A DNA stretch of 64,000 nt from BS750m-G57 sp964607575. Lineage in GTDB: Bacteria; Planctomycetota; Phycisphaerae; SM23-33. Below, one piece after another: positions 54,417 to 63,757 of the stretch (positions within the stretch are counted from its first letter, which is position 1; each line of letters starts with the position of its first letter). The translations under genes and the position numbers were made by a program. Below the pieces are notes generated by a model, which was given only the letters and a program-made list of their open reading frames with translations, ran no database searches and was not told the origin of the DNA. The stretch lies in assembly GCA_964607575.1 (NCBI GenBank), contig CAZSLS010000010.1, positions 4,032-68,031 on the forward strand. Reading direction: 5' to 3'.

Positions 54417-56210
54417 TCAGTCCACGCGCTCGAATGTCACGTGAATCGGGCCCTGCTGCTTGCCCTCGGCGTTGCGGCCGCCTATTACCGTCTTGTCGGC
54501 GATAACGAATGTCGGGCGGATGTTACCCTTGCCTTTCGACAGCATCACGTCTTCGAATACGCACACCTTGTCACCCTTGTTGACCGGTTTGCTCATTGAG
54601 ACATCGCCCATCCTGATACGGGCCAGCCCCTTGTCGCCGGCGACGAAGGGTTGTCCGTCCCATATGTCGCCGCGCTTCCAACCGACGATTCCGTATGGTT
54701 CGAGCGTTATCCGGTAGGGGCCCGGGTGGACTACCTCGACGGACTTCCCGCCATACATCATAATGCGGACGCTCTTCTGCTGATCGTGTCCGACGTGGGG
54801 GAGAGGCGCGGGCCTGCTGAGCCCCGGGTTTTTCGTGACATCCTCGTACCAGCGATCGTATTGCTTGAGCATTGTCGCGACAATCTCGGGGTGTCGGGCG
54901 GCTATATCGCTGCTCTCGCCGGGGTCCTTTGCGATATCGTACAACTCGTAACGGAACTCGCTTTCGGGCATTGGTTTCGGGGAGTACATCTTGTTGTCGC
55001 TCTTCCTGTAGCCTACCGGCTGGACGAGCTTGTACTTGCGGTTGGTTACCATGAAGCAGCGGCGTTTCTGCGGTTTGCTGTGTGGATATCCCTGTATGAT
55101 CAGCGTGCGGTCGGGCATGGATTTCCCCTCGCCGAGCAGGGCGAGCAGGCTTATCCCGTCGAAAGCGATCCTTTTTTTCGGTTTCACGCCGGCGGCATCG
55201 AGGAGTGTGGGCATGATGTCGATGTGGGCTGCGATATCGTTGAGGCGGCGGGCGCCTTTCCACCTCGCCGGCCAGCTCATCACGCACGGTACGCGGATTC
55301 CGCCCTCGTACACCCAGCCCTTCTTGCCTCGCAGACCGGCCAGGAAAATCTGCTTCCCGGTCCACACCGGACCGTTGTCCGACATGAAGATGACTATCGT
55401 GTTGTCGCGAAGACCGAGTTTGTCGAGCTTCTTCATCATTTGCCCGAACCGGTGGTCGATATGCGTTATCATCCCGGCGGCGCGCTGGGCCTGGTCGTGG
55501 ATTAACTTGCCTTCGTACGGTTTTGAATATTTCTTCGGTACCTGGGCGGGCAGGTGCGGGAGATTGGTAGGCAGGTAGATGAAGAACGGGCGGGCCTTGT
55601 TCTTGTCGATGAACTTCTCGGCCTCGTCGAACCACACGTCATTGCAGTATCCCCTGTACCGGGTTTCCTTATCGTTCTTCCAGAGGATCGGGTCGAAGTA
55701 TGCTGTCTTGTTCTGCGGCGGGCTGAACTGGCCTTTCATGTGTACGACGGCCTCGTCGAAACCGCGGTCGATCGCCCGCCGCGGGTAATGCGTTCCCAGG
55801 TTGCCCCACTTACCGTAACACGCGGTGGTATATCCGCCTTGCTTAAGAGCTTCGGCGATTGTCATTTCATCGACGGGCAGGCGCTGGCCGACCCAGGTTA
55901 TATGAACCCGGTACGGATGTCGCCCCGTCATCAACGCCGCCCGCGTCGGAGTACACACCGGATCGACATAGAACCGATCGAACACGACGTTCTCGCGAGC
56001 GAAGCGGTCGAGGTTAGGCGTCTTGATGATCTTGTTCCCGTTGAAGCCAACATCACCGTAGCCCTGGTCGTCGGTCAGGATCAGTATTATGTTCGGTTTG
56101 GCCTGGGGGCCTTTGACGCTCGAGCGTGCGGTCGCAGCGATCCCCGCCAGGGCGCCGGCGACTACGGTTTGTTTGATAAACTGGCGGCGGTTTAACATTG
56201 TTTTGGTCAT
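54417..56210 (-). CDS. Tat-exported sulfatase (arylsulfatase family)
   Basis: The protein has 597 residues. It has a Tat signal (NRRQFIKQTVVAGALAG), and the sulfatase signature with Cys86-Thr-Pro-Thr-Arg90, where Cys would become formylglycine. Metal ligands Asp47/Asp48 are seen in LTDDQGYGD. The later GYGD and HPGP blocks fit. Acts on sulfated polysaccharides. No formylglycine-generating enzyme gene is in the window. Confidence 0.92.
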   Translation of the reverse strand: MTKTMLNRRQFIKQTVVAGALAGIAATARSSVKGPQAKPNIILILTDDQGYGDVGFNGNKIIKTPNLDRFARENVVFDRFYVDPVCTPTRAALMTGRHPYRVHITWVGQRLPVDEMTIAEALKQGGYTTACYGKWGNLGTHYPRRAIDRGFDEAVVHMKGQFSPPQNKTAYFDPILWKNDKETRYRGYCNDVWFDEAEKFIDKNKARPFFIYLPTNLPHLPAQVPKKYSKPYEGKLIHDQAQRAAGMITHIDHRFGQMMKKLDKLGLRDNTIVIFMSDNGPVWTGKQIFLAGLRGKKGWVYEGGIRVPCVMSWPARWKGARRLNDIAAHIDIMPTLLDAAGVKPKKRIAFDGISLLALLGEGKSMPDRTLIIQGYPHSKPQKRRCFMVTNRKYKLVQPVGYRKSDNKMYSPKPMPESEFRYELYDIAKDPGESSDIAARHPEIVATMLKQYDRWYEDVTKNPGLSRPAPLPHVGHDQQKSVRIMMYGGKSVEVVHPGPYRITLEPYGIVGWKRGDIWDGQPFVAGDKGLARIRMGDVSMSKPVNKGDKVCVFEDVMLSKGKGNIRPTFVIADKTVIGGRNAEGKQQGPIHVTFERVD

Positions 56211-56417
56211 ATAGCAGACCCATTCTCACCTGTAGCAGGGGGCTTGGCAAGGCTCGCCCCGAGCTTCTGACACCGACAACTGCTTTGCATGAGTCGGGAG
56301 GTAGGGTAGAATCATGCCGAGCGCCCGCAAGGAATACGGGTGACTTCTTATTTGGGAAATCCGGTTGAGGTTTCCGTCAGGTTGGATCTTCGACTTTTAC
56401 GACGGGAGAACGCCATC

Positions 56418-57383
56418 ATGGCTTCCGATCACAGTATTGTCAGCAACGGTGGGCGCCGCGAGTTTCTGAAGAAGACTGCCGTCCTGCCTGCGGTCCTGGC
56501 GATTGCTCGTAGCGCAGGTAATTCTTCGGCGGCTGAACCGGCCCCGACGGCGAAGAAGACAACGCTGCCGCAATTACGCCTGGGCAAGTACTCGCTGTCG
56601 CGTTTGATCTGCGGGAACAATCCGTTCGGCGGCGGCTCGCATTTGTCGGTATTCGTTAACCGCGAGATGCGCAAGTACTATACGCCCGATCAGATCTTCA
56701 AGACGCTGCGTCGCTGCCAGGCGGTGGGCATTAACTGCTGGCAGGGGAGCGGGCGTAGTTTGGATCTGTATAGGCGTTTCGTCAAGGCCGGGGGCAAGAT
56801 GCATTATATCGCCATCGCATCCGGTAGTGCAGCGGGCGTCAAGAAGCTCGCCGACGGCGGCTGCATCGCAATTGCCCATCACGGCGAGACCACCGACAAC
56901 CTTTTCAAGAGCGGGAAGATCGATCAGATCGGCGATTACCTCAAGAAGGTTCGCGATGCAGGGCTGCTGGCCGGGGTTTCGACGCACATGCCGGACGTTA
57001 TTGACGCGATCGAGTCCAAGGGCTGGGACGTGGACTACTACATGACGTGCGTGTACGAGCGCCACCGGAGTGCCGAGGCTCTGAAGAAGCTTTTGGGACA
57101 CGTGCCCATCCCCGTCCGAGAAGTGTACCTCCAGGAGGACCCGCCCCGGATGTTCAAGGTGATACGCCAGACGAAGCGGCCGTGCCTGGCGTTTAAAATA
57201 CTAGCCGCCGGGCGACTGTCCGATCGCCGCCAATGGGTCGAGCAGGCTTTTCGCGATACGTATAAATCGATCAAACCCAACGACGGCGTGATCATCGGGA
57301 TCTATGACCGCTATAACGACCAGGCCGCAATTAACGCCGAATTCGTGCGACGTTTCGGTTCTGGCGCCCCATTAAGGAGTTGA
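56418..57383 (+). CDS. Tat-exported TIM-barrel (aldo/keto reductase-like) protein
   Basis: ATG 56418 (GGGAG upstream) starts a Tat signal (GRREFLKKTAVLPAVLA). The 321-residue product has an aldo-keto-reductase-like opening (LSRLICGNNPFGGGSH) but lacks the clear catalytic tetrad, so activity is uncertain. First gene of a probable six-gene plus-strand operon (3 bp before the next start). Confidence 0.72.
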   Translation: MASDHSIVSNGGRREFLKKTAVLPAVLAIARSAGNSSAAEPAPTAKKTTLPQLRLGKYSLSRLICGNNPFGGGSHLSVFVNREMRKYYTPDQIFKTLRRCQAVGINCWQGSGRSLDLYRRFVKAGGKMHYIAIASGSAAGVKKLADGGCIAIAHHGETTDNLFKSGKIDQIGDYLKKVRDAGLLAGVSTHMPDVIDAIESKGWDVDYYMTCVYERHRSAEALKKLLGHVPIPVREVYLQEDPPRMFKVIRQTKRPCLAFKILAAGRLSDRRQWVEQAFRDTYKSIKPNDGVIIGIYDRYNDQAAINAEFVRRFGSGAPLRS

Positions 57384-57386
57384 CTG

Positions 57387-58631
57387 ATGAGTATGAAACG
57401 ATTTCAAACGGTTCGCACTGCAATCGGTTGTCTTGTCGTCTTGATTGCACTGGCCCCGGCCGCCGCAGTCGACGATAAACCCATCGACAAGAAAGCCCAG
57501 GCCCAGCGCAGGGCGAAAACCTACATCGCGATCTTCATCAACGGATACAGCGGCGATCCGATGCCCAAGGAACCGGCGGAGTTCGACAAGCTCTTGAAAG
57601 CGATCACCACCGAGGGACACTTCAACGCGGTGTTGTGCAGATACACTCCGGAGCGGGAGGCCCTCTGCAAGAAACACAAAGTGCTGATGATGGTCGATCT
57701 GCTGGCCGACGGTCTGCACGTCTACAGGAATCCCAAAGAATGCGAAGTTCTGCTCAAGAAGCTGCAGGGTAATCCAACGATTGTGGGATACCACCTGTGG
57801 TCCGATCGGTTCGGCAAGACCGGGAAAGGTCGGGCCAGGGACATCAATAATGTCCACAAGTGGGACCCCACGCACGCGACCTGGTCCGGAACGTACAAGA
57901 ACTACAGCCTCAGTTACCTCGCCAAGTCGGACTTTATCAGCTACTACGATTTCTCCTGGAAGCGGGGGCCGCACAAGAATTTCCCCAATCTTCTGTCGGC
58001 CTGGAAAGCGGCCTCGACCCACGGAAACCGGCTCGGTCGTTATTGCGAAACCGACGCGGGTCTGGCGGGCAAGGGCAATCCCAATCGCCTGCAGTACATT
58101 CAGACGACTTCGATCGCCTGCGGGCTTAGGGGGGCGATGTGGCACATCGGCTCGCGCATCATGAACATGAGCAGCTTCCAGTTCAACCAGTACGGTAAGG
58201 ATCTCGCCAAGGTGAACGCTTACATCGAGCCTATGCGCCAGGAGATCGCGAAGATCGGCCTGCCCAAGGCGATCTATTCGACGCCCTGGACAACCGACTG
58301 GAACCACCGCCCCGTTCCGCAGAAGGAAGGCCAGATCACCATGCCCCCGGGACTCGAGAAGAACCAGTTTCCCAAGGATTTCTGGATCCAGCCGGCTGGC
58401 GGGGAGTTTGTCATGGGTGTTTCGAAGTATGATTCCAAGGACAAAGACGTCGTGTTCATCGCGAACCATGATGCCTACGGCGAGCAGACCATCAAGCTGA
58501 AACTCACCAAACCCGTCAAGCCGCGCATCTTCAATCGCAAGACTAAGAAATACGACGCCCTGAGCGTCACCGGCGGGGCGATCAGCTTCAAGCTCGAACC
58601 GGCCGGCGGAGCTATTATCCTCTTCGAGTAG
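57387..58631 (+). CDS. Secreted TIM-barrel glycosidase-like protein
   Basis: This 414-residue protein with a signal peptide (to APAAA) has the pattern of a TIM-barrel glycosidase of the GH42/GH5-like clan (YIAIFINGYSGDPMPKEP, GYHLWSD, ISYYDFSW), with a C-terminal beta-sandwich (KPRIFNRKTKKYDAL). Catalytic Glu pair not identified. Second gene of the operon. Function inferred only at fold level. Confidence 0.6.
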   Translation: MSMKRFQTVRTAIGCLVVLIALAPAAAVDDKPIDKKAQAQRRAKTYIAIFINGYSGDPMPKEPAEFDKLLKAITTEGHFNAVLCRYTPEREALCKKHKVLMMVDLLADGLHVYRNPKECEVLLKKLQGNPTIVGYHLWSDRFGKTGKGRARDINNVHKWDPTHATWSGTYKNYSLSYLAKSDFISYYDFSWKRGPHKNFPNLLSAWKAASTHGNRLGRYCETDAGLAGKGNPNRLQYIQTTSIACGLRGAMWHIGSRIMNMSSFQFNQYGKDLAKVNAYIEPMRQEIAKIGLPKAIYSTPWTTDWNHRPVPQKEGQITMPPGLEKNQFPKDFWIQPAGGEFVMGVSKYDSKDKDVVFIANHDAYGEQTIKLKLTKPVKPRIFNRKTKKYDALSVTGGAISFKLEPAGGAIILFE

Positions 58632-58658
58632 AATTCAAACCACAAAGGAACCCGGCAA

Positions 58659-59159
58659 ATGACCAGTGACACGACGAAACGCAGAGCTGTTTATAATGTG
58701 GCGATGATCGTGCTGGCGGCAGCGTTTCTAGCCGCCGCGACCGGCTGTAACAACCAGCCAATGACCGGAGGCATGAAAACAACACTCGCGCACACCGCCC
58801 AGACGCCCAAGAAAGTTACCGACTGGGGCTCGCTGGCCTGGACGGTCAACGCCAAGGCGGGCAACTGCAACTCGATGACGCTCGGTCGCGTTATCATCAA
58901 GGCCGACAAAGCCAATGGGCGCCATCGTCACGGTAACTGCGACGAGCTGCTGTACGTGGTCTCCGGCGAGCTTGACCACTACGCCGACGACATCGGGACC
59001 GTGCGAATGAAACCGGGCGACGTTATAGTCATCCCGGCCGGAGTTGTCCACAACGCTCGTTGCGTTAGCAAGACCGATGCGGATCTGATCGTGATCTATT
59101 CGTCAGCGGCCCGCGAGTTTGAGCCCGTCGCTGCCAGCGCCGAGAACACGCAGGAGTAA
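58659..59159 (+). CDS. Cupin lipoprotein
   Basis: This 166-residue protein has a lipoprotein signal (AAATGC) and a cupin barrel with HRHGNCDELLYVVSGEL and KPGDVIVIPAGVVHNA, including the His/Glu/His metal ligands. It is a periplasmic counterpart of the cytoplasmic cupin two genes downstream. AAAGGA ribosome site. Sugar or small acid binding is a guess. Confidence 0.8.
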   Translation: MTSDTTKRRAVYNVAMIVLAAAFLAAATGCNNQPMTGGMKTTLAHTAQTPKKVTDWGSLAWTVNAKAGNCNSMTLGRVIIKADKANGRHRHGNCDELLYVVSGELDHYADDIGTVRMKPGDVIVIPAGVVHNARCVSKTDADLIVIYSSAAREFEPVAASAENTQE

Positions 59160-59171
59160 AAGGAACCCGCT

Positions 59172-60413
59172 ATGAGCAAGACGATCGCAATGATTGGCGC
59201 CTTCGACACCAAAGGCCCCGAGTACGCCTTCCTGCGCGAGCATGTTCTCGCGCGGGGCTGCGAAGTGCTGGCGATTAATATCGGCGTACTCGGTACGACC
59301 GACCTGTTTGATGTGGACATAGAAGCCGACCAGGTCGCCACCGCCGGAGAGGGAGACCTTTCGGCGCTCCGGGAGAGCGGAGATCGCGGCGAGGCGATGA
59401 AGGTGATGACCGCCGGTGCGCCTGTGTTAGTCAAACGCCTGTACGATGAAGGGAAGTTGGACGGTATTGTCGGGATGGGCGGTACGGGAGGGACCGCCGT
59501 TATCACCGCTGGTATGCGGGCCCTTCCGCTGGGCGTACCGAAAGTGTGCGTTTCGACGGCTGCAGGGTCTGCAAATACGCCCGCTTACGTCGGCGCCAAG
59601 GACATAGTGATGTTTCCGTCGATCGTGGATGTCGCGGGGATCAATCGCATCTCGCGGATTATCTTCACGCGGGCTGCGGGCGCGATCTGCGGTATGGTCG
59701 GCGCCGAACCGGAAACATCGCCCGACGAGAAGCCGATTATCACCGCCTCGATGTTCGGAAATACCACCGAGTGCATCAACATGTGCATGGACGCCCTGGC
59801 GGGCGAGGGGTTCGAAGTGCTGGTGTTCCACGCCACCGGCGCCGGCGGAAAGACGATGGAATCGCTCGTTCGGGACCGGCTCGTCGACGCCGTTCTGGAC
59901 GTGACGACCACCGAGTGGGCGGATGAAATCTGCGGCGGAATGTTCAGCGCCGGACAGAAGCGCCTCGACGCGCCGGGCGAAATGGGTGTCCCGCACCTTA
60001 TCGTCCCCGGCTGCGTGGACATGGCCAACTTCGGCGGGCCCGACACCGTTCCCCAAAAATACAAGGACGCCGACAGAACTTTTTACCCGTGGAATCCGGA
60101 CATAACGCTCATGCGGACCAACGTCGAGGAAAATCGCCGGATGGGCGAGATATTCGCCGCCAAGGCTAGCGCCGCGACCGGACCGGTGGCGTTCCTCTTG
60201 CCGCTAAAGGGCGTGTCGATCCTCGACGGCGATGGCGAGATGTTTTGCGACCGCCAGGCCGACCAGGCCATCTTCGATGCCATCAGATCCGGCGTGCGGG
60301 ACGACATCGAGGTCGCTGAGATCGACTGCAATATCAACGATCCTCAATTTGCCGCAAAGGCCGTGGAAATGATGCTGGCCCTGATTGCCAAGAAAAATGA
60401 AGGAGACCGTTAA
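59172..60413 (+). CDS. Tm-1-like ATP-binding protein (UPF0261 family)
   Basis: This 413-residue protein begins MSKTIAMIGAFDTKGPEYAF and has GMGGTGGTAVITAGMRALPLG and VCVSTAAGSANTPAY, the hallmarks of the UPF0261 family. It corresponds to the N-terminal half of the plant Tm-1 virus-resistance protein. AAAAGGAA precedes the ATG. It lies 12 bp after the cupin lipoprotein gene and 1 bp before the next. The enzymatic role in bacteria is not settled. Confidence 0.92.
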   Translation: MSKTIAMIGAFDTKGPEYAFLREHVLARGCEVLAINIGVLGTTDLFDVDIEADQVATAGEGDLSALRESGDRGEAMKVMTAGAPVLVKRLYDEGKLDGIVGMGGTGGTAVITAGMRALPLGVPKVCVSTAAGSANTPAYVGAKDIVMFPSIVDVAGINRISRIIFTRAAGAICGMVGAEPETSPDEKPIITASMFGNTTECINMCMDALAGEGFEVLVFHATGAGGKTMESLVRDRLVDAVLDVTTTEWADEICGGMFSAGQKRLDAPGEMGVPHLIVPGCVDMANFGGPDTVPQKYKDADRTFYPWNPDITLMRTNVEENRRMGEIFAAKASAATGPVAFLLPLKGVSILDGDGEMFCDRQADQAIFDAIRSGVRDDIEVAEIDCNINDPQFAAKAVEMMLALIAKKNEGDR

Positions 60414-60414
60414 C

Positions 60415-60840
60415 ATGACCAACAGCGAGCAGAAGCTGACCTACGTCGAGCCGGACGACGTCGAGACGCAGGTCTTTGACTGGGGGCGGCTGTCGTGGCT
60501 GTCGGAGCCGCGGGTGACGGCCGCCGAGAAGTTCAGCGCCGGTCTGGTCGTCCTCCAGCCGGGCAAGGGCCACGACAGGCACAACCATCCCGGTTGCGAG
60601 GAGATCCTGTACGTGATCGAGGGCAAAGGCCGGCAGATGGTAGAGGTCGGCGGCGAGACACGCGAGCTTGTGATCGGCCCGGGCGTGCTGGTTCACATCC
60701 CGCCGGATGCCTTTCACTCGACGGTGAACGTGGGCGACGACCCGATGAAGCTGCTGGCGATCTACGCCCCACCCGGCCCGGAGGCCGAGCTGCGACAGAT
60801 GGAGGGCGTCGTCATCGAGCTGCCCAAACGGCAGCAGTAG
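60415..60840 (+). CDS. Cytoplasmic cupin-domain protein
   Basis: ATG 60415 follows AAGGAGACC; the Tm-1-like stop ends 1 bp before it. The 141-residue product has a cupin fold with HDRHNHPGCEEILYVIEGKG and GPGVLVHIPPDAFHST. No signal peptide. Fifth gene of the operon; a possible sugar-phosphate binding or isomerase role. Confidence 0.85.
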   Translation: MTNSEQKLTYVEPDDVETQVFDWGRLSWLSEPRVTAAEKFSAGLVVLQPGKGHDRHNHPGCEEILYVIEGKGRQMVEVGGETRELVIGPGVLVHIPPDAFHSTVNVGDDPMKLLAIYAPPGPEAELRQMEGVVIELPKRQQ

Positions 60841-60871
60841 ACCACCCGGACAAACCACAGAGGAGACAATC

Positions 60872-61711
60872 ATGGCGTTTACCAGACAGGAAGTGCTCGA
60901 CAGACTAAAGGCCCACATCGATGCGGGCGTTCCGATTATCGGCGGCGGGGCGGGGACAGGCATCAGCGCCAAGTTTGAGGAGGCAGGTGGCGTCGACCTG
61001 ATCGTCATCTACAACTCCGGGCGATTCCGGATGGCCGGACGCGGATCGCTGGCCGGATGCATGCCATACGGCGATGCGAACGGAATTGTCATGGAGATGG
61101 CCTCGGAGGTATTGACTATCGTCAAGGATACCCCAGTCCTGGCGGGCGTCTGCGGGACCGATCCGTTCAGGCAGATGGACGTCTTTCTGGGGCAGATTCG
61201 CGACATTGGTTTCTCCGGCGTGCAGAACTTTCCGACCGTCGGCTTGTACGACGGAATGTTCCGCCGGAACCTCGAAGAGACGGGAATGGGTTACGATCTT
61301 GAAGTCGAGATGGTTCGCATGGCCCGCGAGATGGACATGCTGACCACGCCCTATGCCTTCACCGCCGCCGAAGGCGAGGCGATGGCCGCTGCCGGGGCCG
61401 ACATTGTAGTCGCACACATGGGGCTCACCACCAAGGGAGCGATCGGCGCGACCAGCGCACTGTCACTCGAGCAGGCCCCCGCGAAGGTCCAGGAAATCGC
61501 CGACGCCGCCAAAAGCGCCAATCCCGACGTGATCGTACTCTGCCACGGTGGTCCGATCTCCATGCCCGACGACGCCGAGTACGTCCTCAACCACACCCGG
61601 GGCGTGCACGGTTTCTACGGCGCCAGCAGCATGGAGCGCCTCCCGACGGAAGTCGCCATAAAGCAGCAGATGGAGAGCTTCAAGGCCATCCGGTTCAGCG
61701 ACGGTCAGTGA
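60872..61711 (+). CDS. TIM-barrel PEP-hydrolase-family protein (Tm-1 C-terminal half)
   Basis: This 279-residue protein of the phosphoenolpyruvate hydrolase-like family has GVPIIGGGAGTGISAKFEE, LAGVCGTDPFRQM, and DVIVLCHGGPISMPDDA. In plants this domain is fused to UPF0261 in Tm-1; here it is a separate gene 31 bp after the cupin. It overlaps the convergent gene end by 7 bp. AGGAGA precedes the ATG. Confidence 0.92.
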   Translation: MAFTRQEVLDRLKAHIDAGVPIIGGGAGTGISAKFEEAGGVDLIVIYNSGRFRMAGRGSLAGCMPYGDANGIVMEMASEVLTIVKDTPVLAGVCGTDPFRQMDVFLGQIRDIGFSGVQNFPTVGLYDGMFRRNLEETGMGYDLEVEMVRMAREMDMLTTPYAFTAAEGEAMAAAGADIVVAHMGLTTKGAIGATSALSLEQAPAKVQEIADAAKSANPDVIVLCHGGPISMPDDAEYVLNHTRGVHGFYGASSMERLPTEVAIKQQMESFKAIRFSDGQ

Positions 61712-63639
61712 GCGGCTTTGCGGGGGAGGATCGCCTCGAGGATTCCGCGTCCGAGTTCTTTGCCGTTTACCGACAGGATTCCCTCCGGCGGCGCCGGCTC
61801 GACGCGGACCTTACGCTTATTGTCCCAGGGATTATCGACCGTGAGGCTGACAACTTTCCGCCCGCCGGTCGAGGAGAGTCGCAGGACCTTTGGGCTGACT
61901 TCGATTTTTGGCGCCGAAAGTCCGTCTCGCCACTTTCCAAAACGCCGGTCCGTAAGTCCGCTGCCGATTCGCACCCAGATCGCCGCCCCGGGCAGTGGAT
62001 TGCCCGGCCCCTGGATTCTCTTTCCGGCGAAATGATCGACGGTCAATCGCAGGACATTGTGTGGATTTCCATCGTCGACGACGCGGATCGGCGCGGGCGA
62101 CTGGTCGGTGCGCCTCGCCCAGGGGATGGATACCGCAACGGCTGCGGTTCCATATCGCAGCGTTAGAACTGCCCCTGCAGGCAGGGTCGCCGGGGCCGAA
62201 CAGGGCTTTGAATCGATGTACATTGCGTCGGGGCGCCGGAAGACGAAGTGGCTTTGCAGGTTGATAACGTTGTTGCGGTTCACCACGCTATCGGGGTAGA
62301 AGGCGATCGCCATCGCCTGGTCGCCGCCCGAAGCCGCCGCCCAGAGAGGCCCGAGGTGCAGAGCCTTGGTGTGGCCAGCCGATCCGACCGAAAACTTCCG
62401 CTTTCCGTAGGAGTCTTCCCGTCCGTCTGCGATGAAATAGCATCGCGACGCGGTCCTGTCGCCCGGAAGGCTGACCGTAAGCGGAAGGTCCATCACGCCG
62501 TAGGCCTTGCCCGAGCATCCCAGCGTAATGTCCCGATAGACCATGTGCCTGCGCCAATGCGCCCCGCGCGACCCAAAACGCTGACGGACGTCGCGCGGGT
62601 AGAGTGTCAGGGCCATCTCGCGGAGCTTTTTTGGAGGCTTCCAGGGCCCGGGCAAGGCGTCGAGCCACGCGGCGCCGTCCAGGAACCTGCTTTCGGGAGA
62701 GTCGAGGTATTTCCGTCGTGTCCAGTCGCTGTATGCGCCCCTGGCCCATCCGACATGTGAAAGATGTCGATCGAGGAAATCGCTGGCGGCGCAAGGGTAA
62801 TTGTAGGACCGGCTGTGCGTACCGCCGAGATGCCCGCCGGGCGCGAACCAGTTGGCGGCGATGTCGGTCCAGAACAACTCGAGCATCGCCTCGCCTGCTT
62901 TGCGGGCGCGGGGGCTGCGGACATACTTGTTCAGGAGGACCAGTTCGTCGAGATCGACCCCGTAGTACGTCGGAGAATCATACTCGCAGATCCCGTATCG
63001 CCAAGTGGTAAGACATATCGTATCGAGTCGCCTCAGGCCCTCGTCCAGGGCGTCTCTGCGGTCGAATTGCTCACCCAGAAGGATCAGGTTAACCGCATTG
63101 GAGATCGCGATGTTCGTGTAGCTCGGATGGACCTTGTGGCGAAGGCATCCATCGACCGACCGTCGCAAGGTCTGCCGGAGGGTCGACCTGGCGGGCGGAT
63201 CGAGCCTGGCGCGGTGGTCCACCCAGAGCGGAATCATGTGGTGCGAGACGAATTCGACGGCGTTGAGGTCTGTCACTTTCTCCGTTCGCCAATACCACCG
63301 GAAATTTCCGAAGGTCGCGCTGGCGGGGTCCTTGTCCTGCATGGTCCCCCCGAGTTCGATCAACCGGGCAATTCGCGGTAGCATTTTCGCGTCGCCCGAT
63401 TCGGCCAGCAGCAGGGCGTAGTTGTAGATCCACCGAATCCCACGGTTCGGCGGGGGGGTGCTGTTGGCGACGTCGCTCCATAACTTCTCGTTGCGCCGCA
63501 GGGCGCGATCGAAAAAACTCTCCCGCGAGAATTCCCCGTTCCGCTCGCCACACGCCGAAAACGCCAACGGAAGCGCCACTAGCGACAATGCAAGCAGAAT
63601 CGAAACGAATACCCTGGCGTATGTCGTAGTACGTTGCAT
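61705..63639 (-). CDS. Secreted (alpha/alpha)-toroid protein, heparinase/lyase-like
   Basis: The protein has 644 residues and a probable lipoprotein signal (FSAC). The N-terminal part is all-helical (NRGIRWIYNYALLLAESGD, then SYTNIAISNAVNLILLGEQFD), the middle has GGHLGGTHSRSYNYP, and the C-terminal half is beta-rich, like heparinase II/III-type lyases. Catalytic His/Tyr residues are not assigned. Lyase activity on a uronic-acid polymer is plausible only. Confidence 0.65.
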   Translation of the reverse strand: MQRTTTYARVFVSILLALSLVALPLAFSACGERNGEFSRESFFDRALRRNEKLWSDVANSTPPPNRGIRWIYNYALLLAESGDAKMLPRIARLIELGGTMQDKDPASATFGNFRWYWRTEKVTDLNAVEFVSHHMIPLWVDHRARLDPPARSTLRQTLRRSVDGCLRHKVHPSYTNIAISNAVNLILLGEQFDRRDALDEGLRRLDTICLTTWRYGICEYDSPTYYGVDLDELVLLNKYVRSPRARKAGEAMLELFWTDIAANWFAPGGHLGGTHSRSYNYPCAASDFLDRHLSHVGWARGAYSDWTRRKYLDSPESRFLDGAAWLDALPGPWKPPKKLREMALTLYPRDVRQRFGSRGAHWRRHMVYRDITLGCSGKAYGVMDLPLTVSLPGDRTASRCYFIADGREDSYGKRKFSVGSAGHTKALHLGPLWAAASGGDQAMAIAFYPDSVVNRNNVINLQSHFVFRRPDAMYIDSKPCSAPATLPAGAVLTLRYGTAAVAVSIPWARRTDQSPAPIRVVDDGNPHNVLRLTVDHFAGKRIQGPGNPLPGAAIWVRIGSGLTDRRFGKWRDGLSAPKIEVSPKVLRLSSTGGRKVVSLTVDNPWDNKRKVRVEPAPPEGILSVNGKELGRGILEAILPRKAAH

Positions 63640-63757
63640 GACGAGATTGACCCATTATTCCTGTTCGGTATCCGCGTTAGTCTACACAGGCCGACTCGTA
63701 TTACAAGCAGGCGAGGTTTGCGGATGTCAGGGCGGAGCAATTACCGGCGAATTGCAG

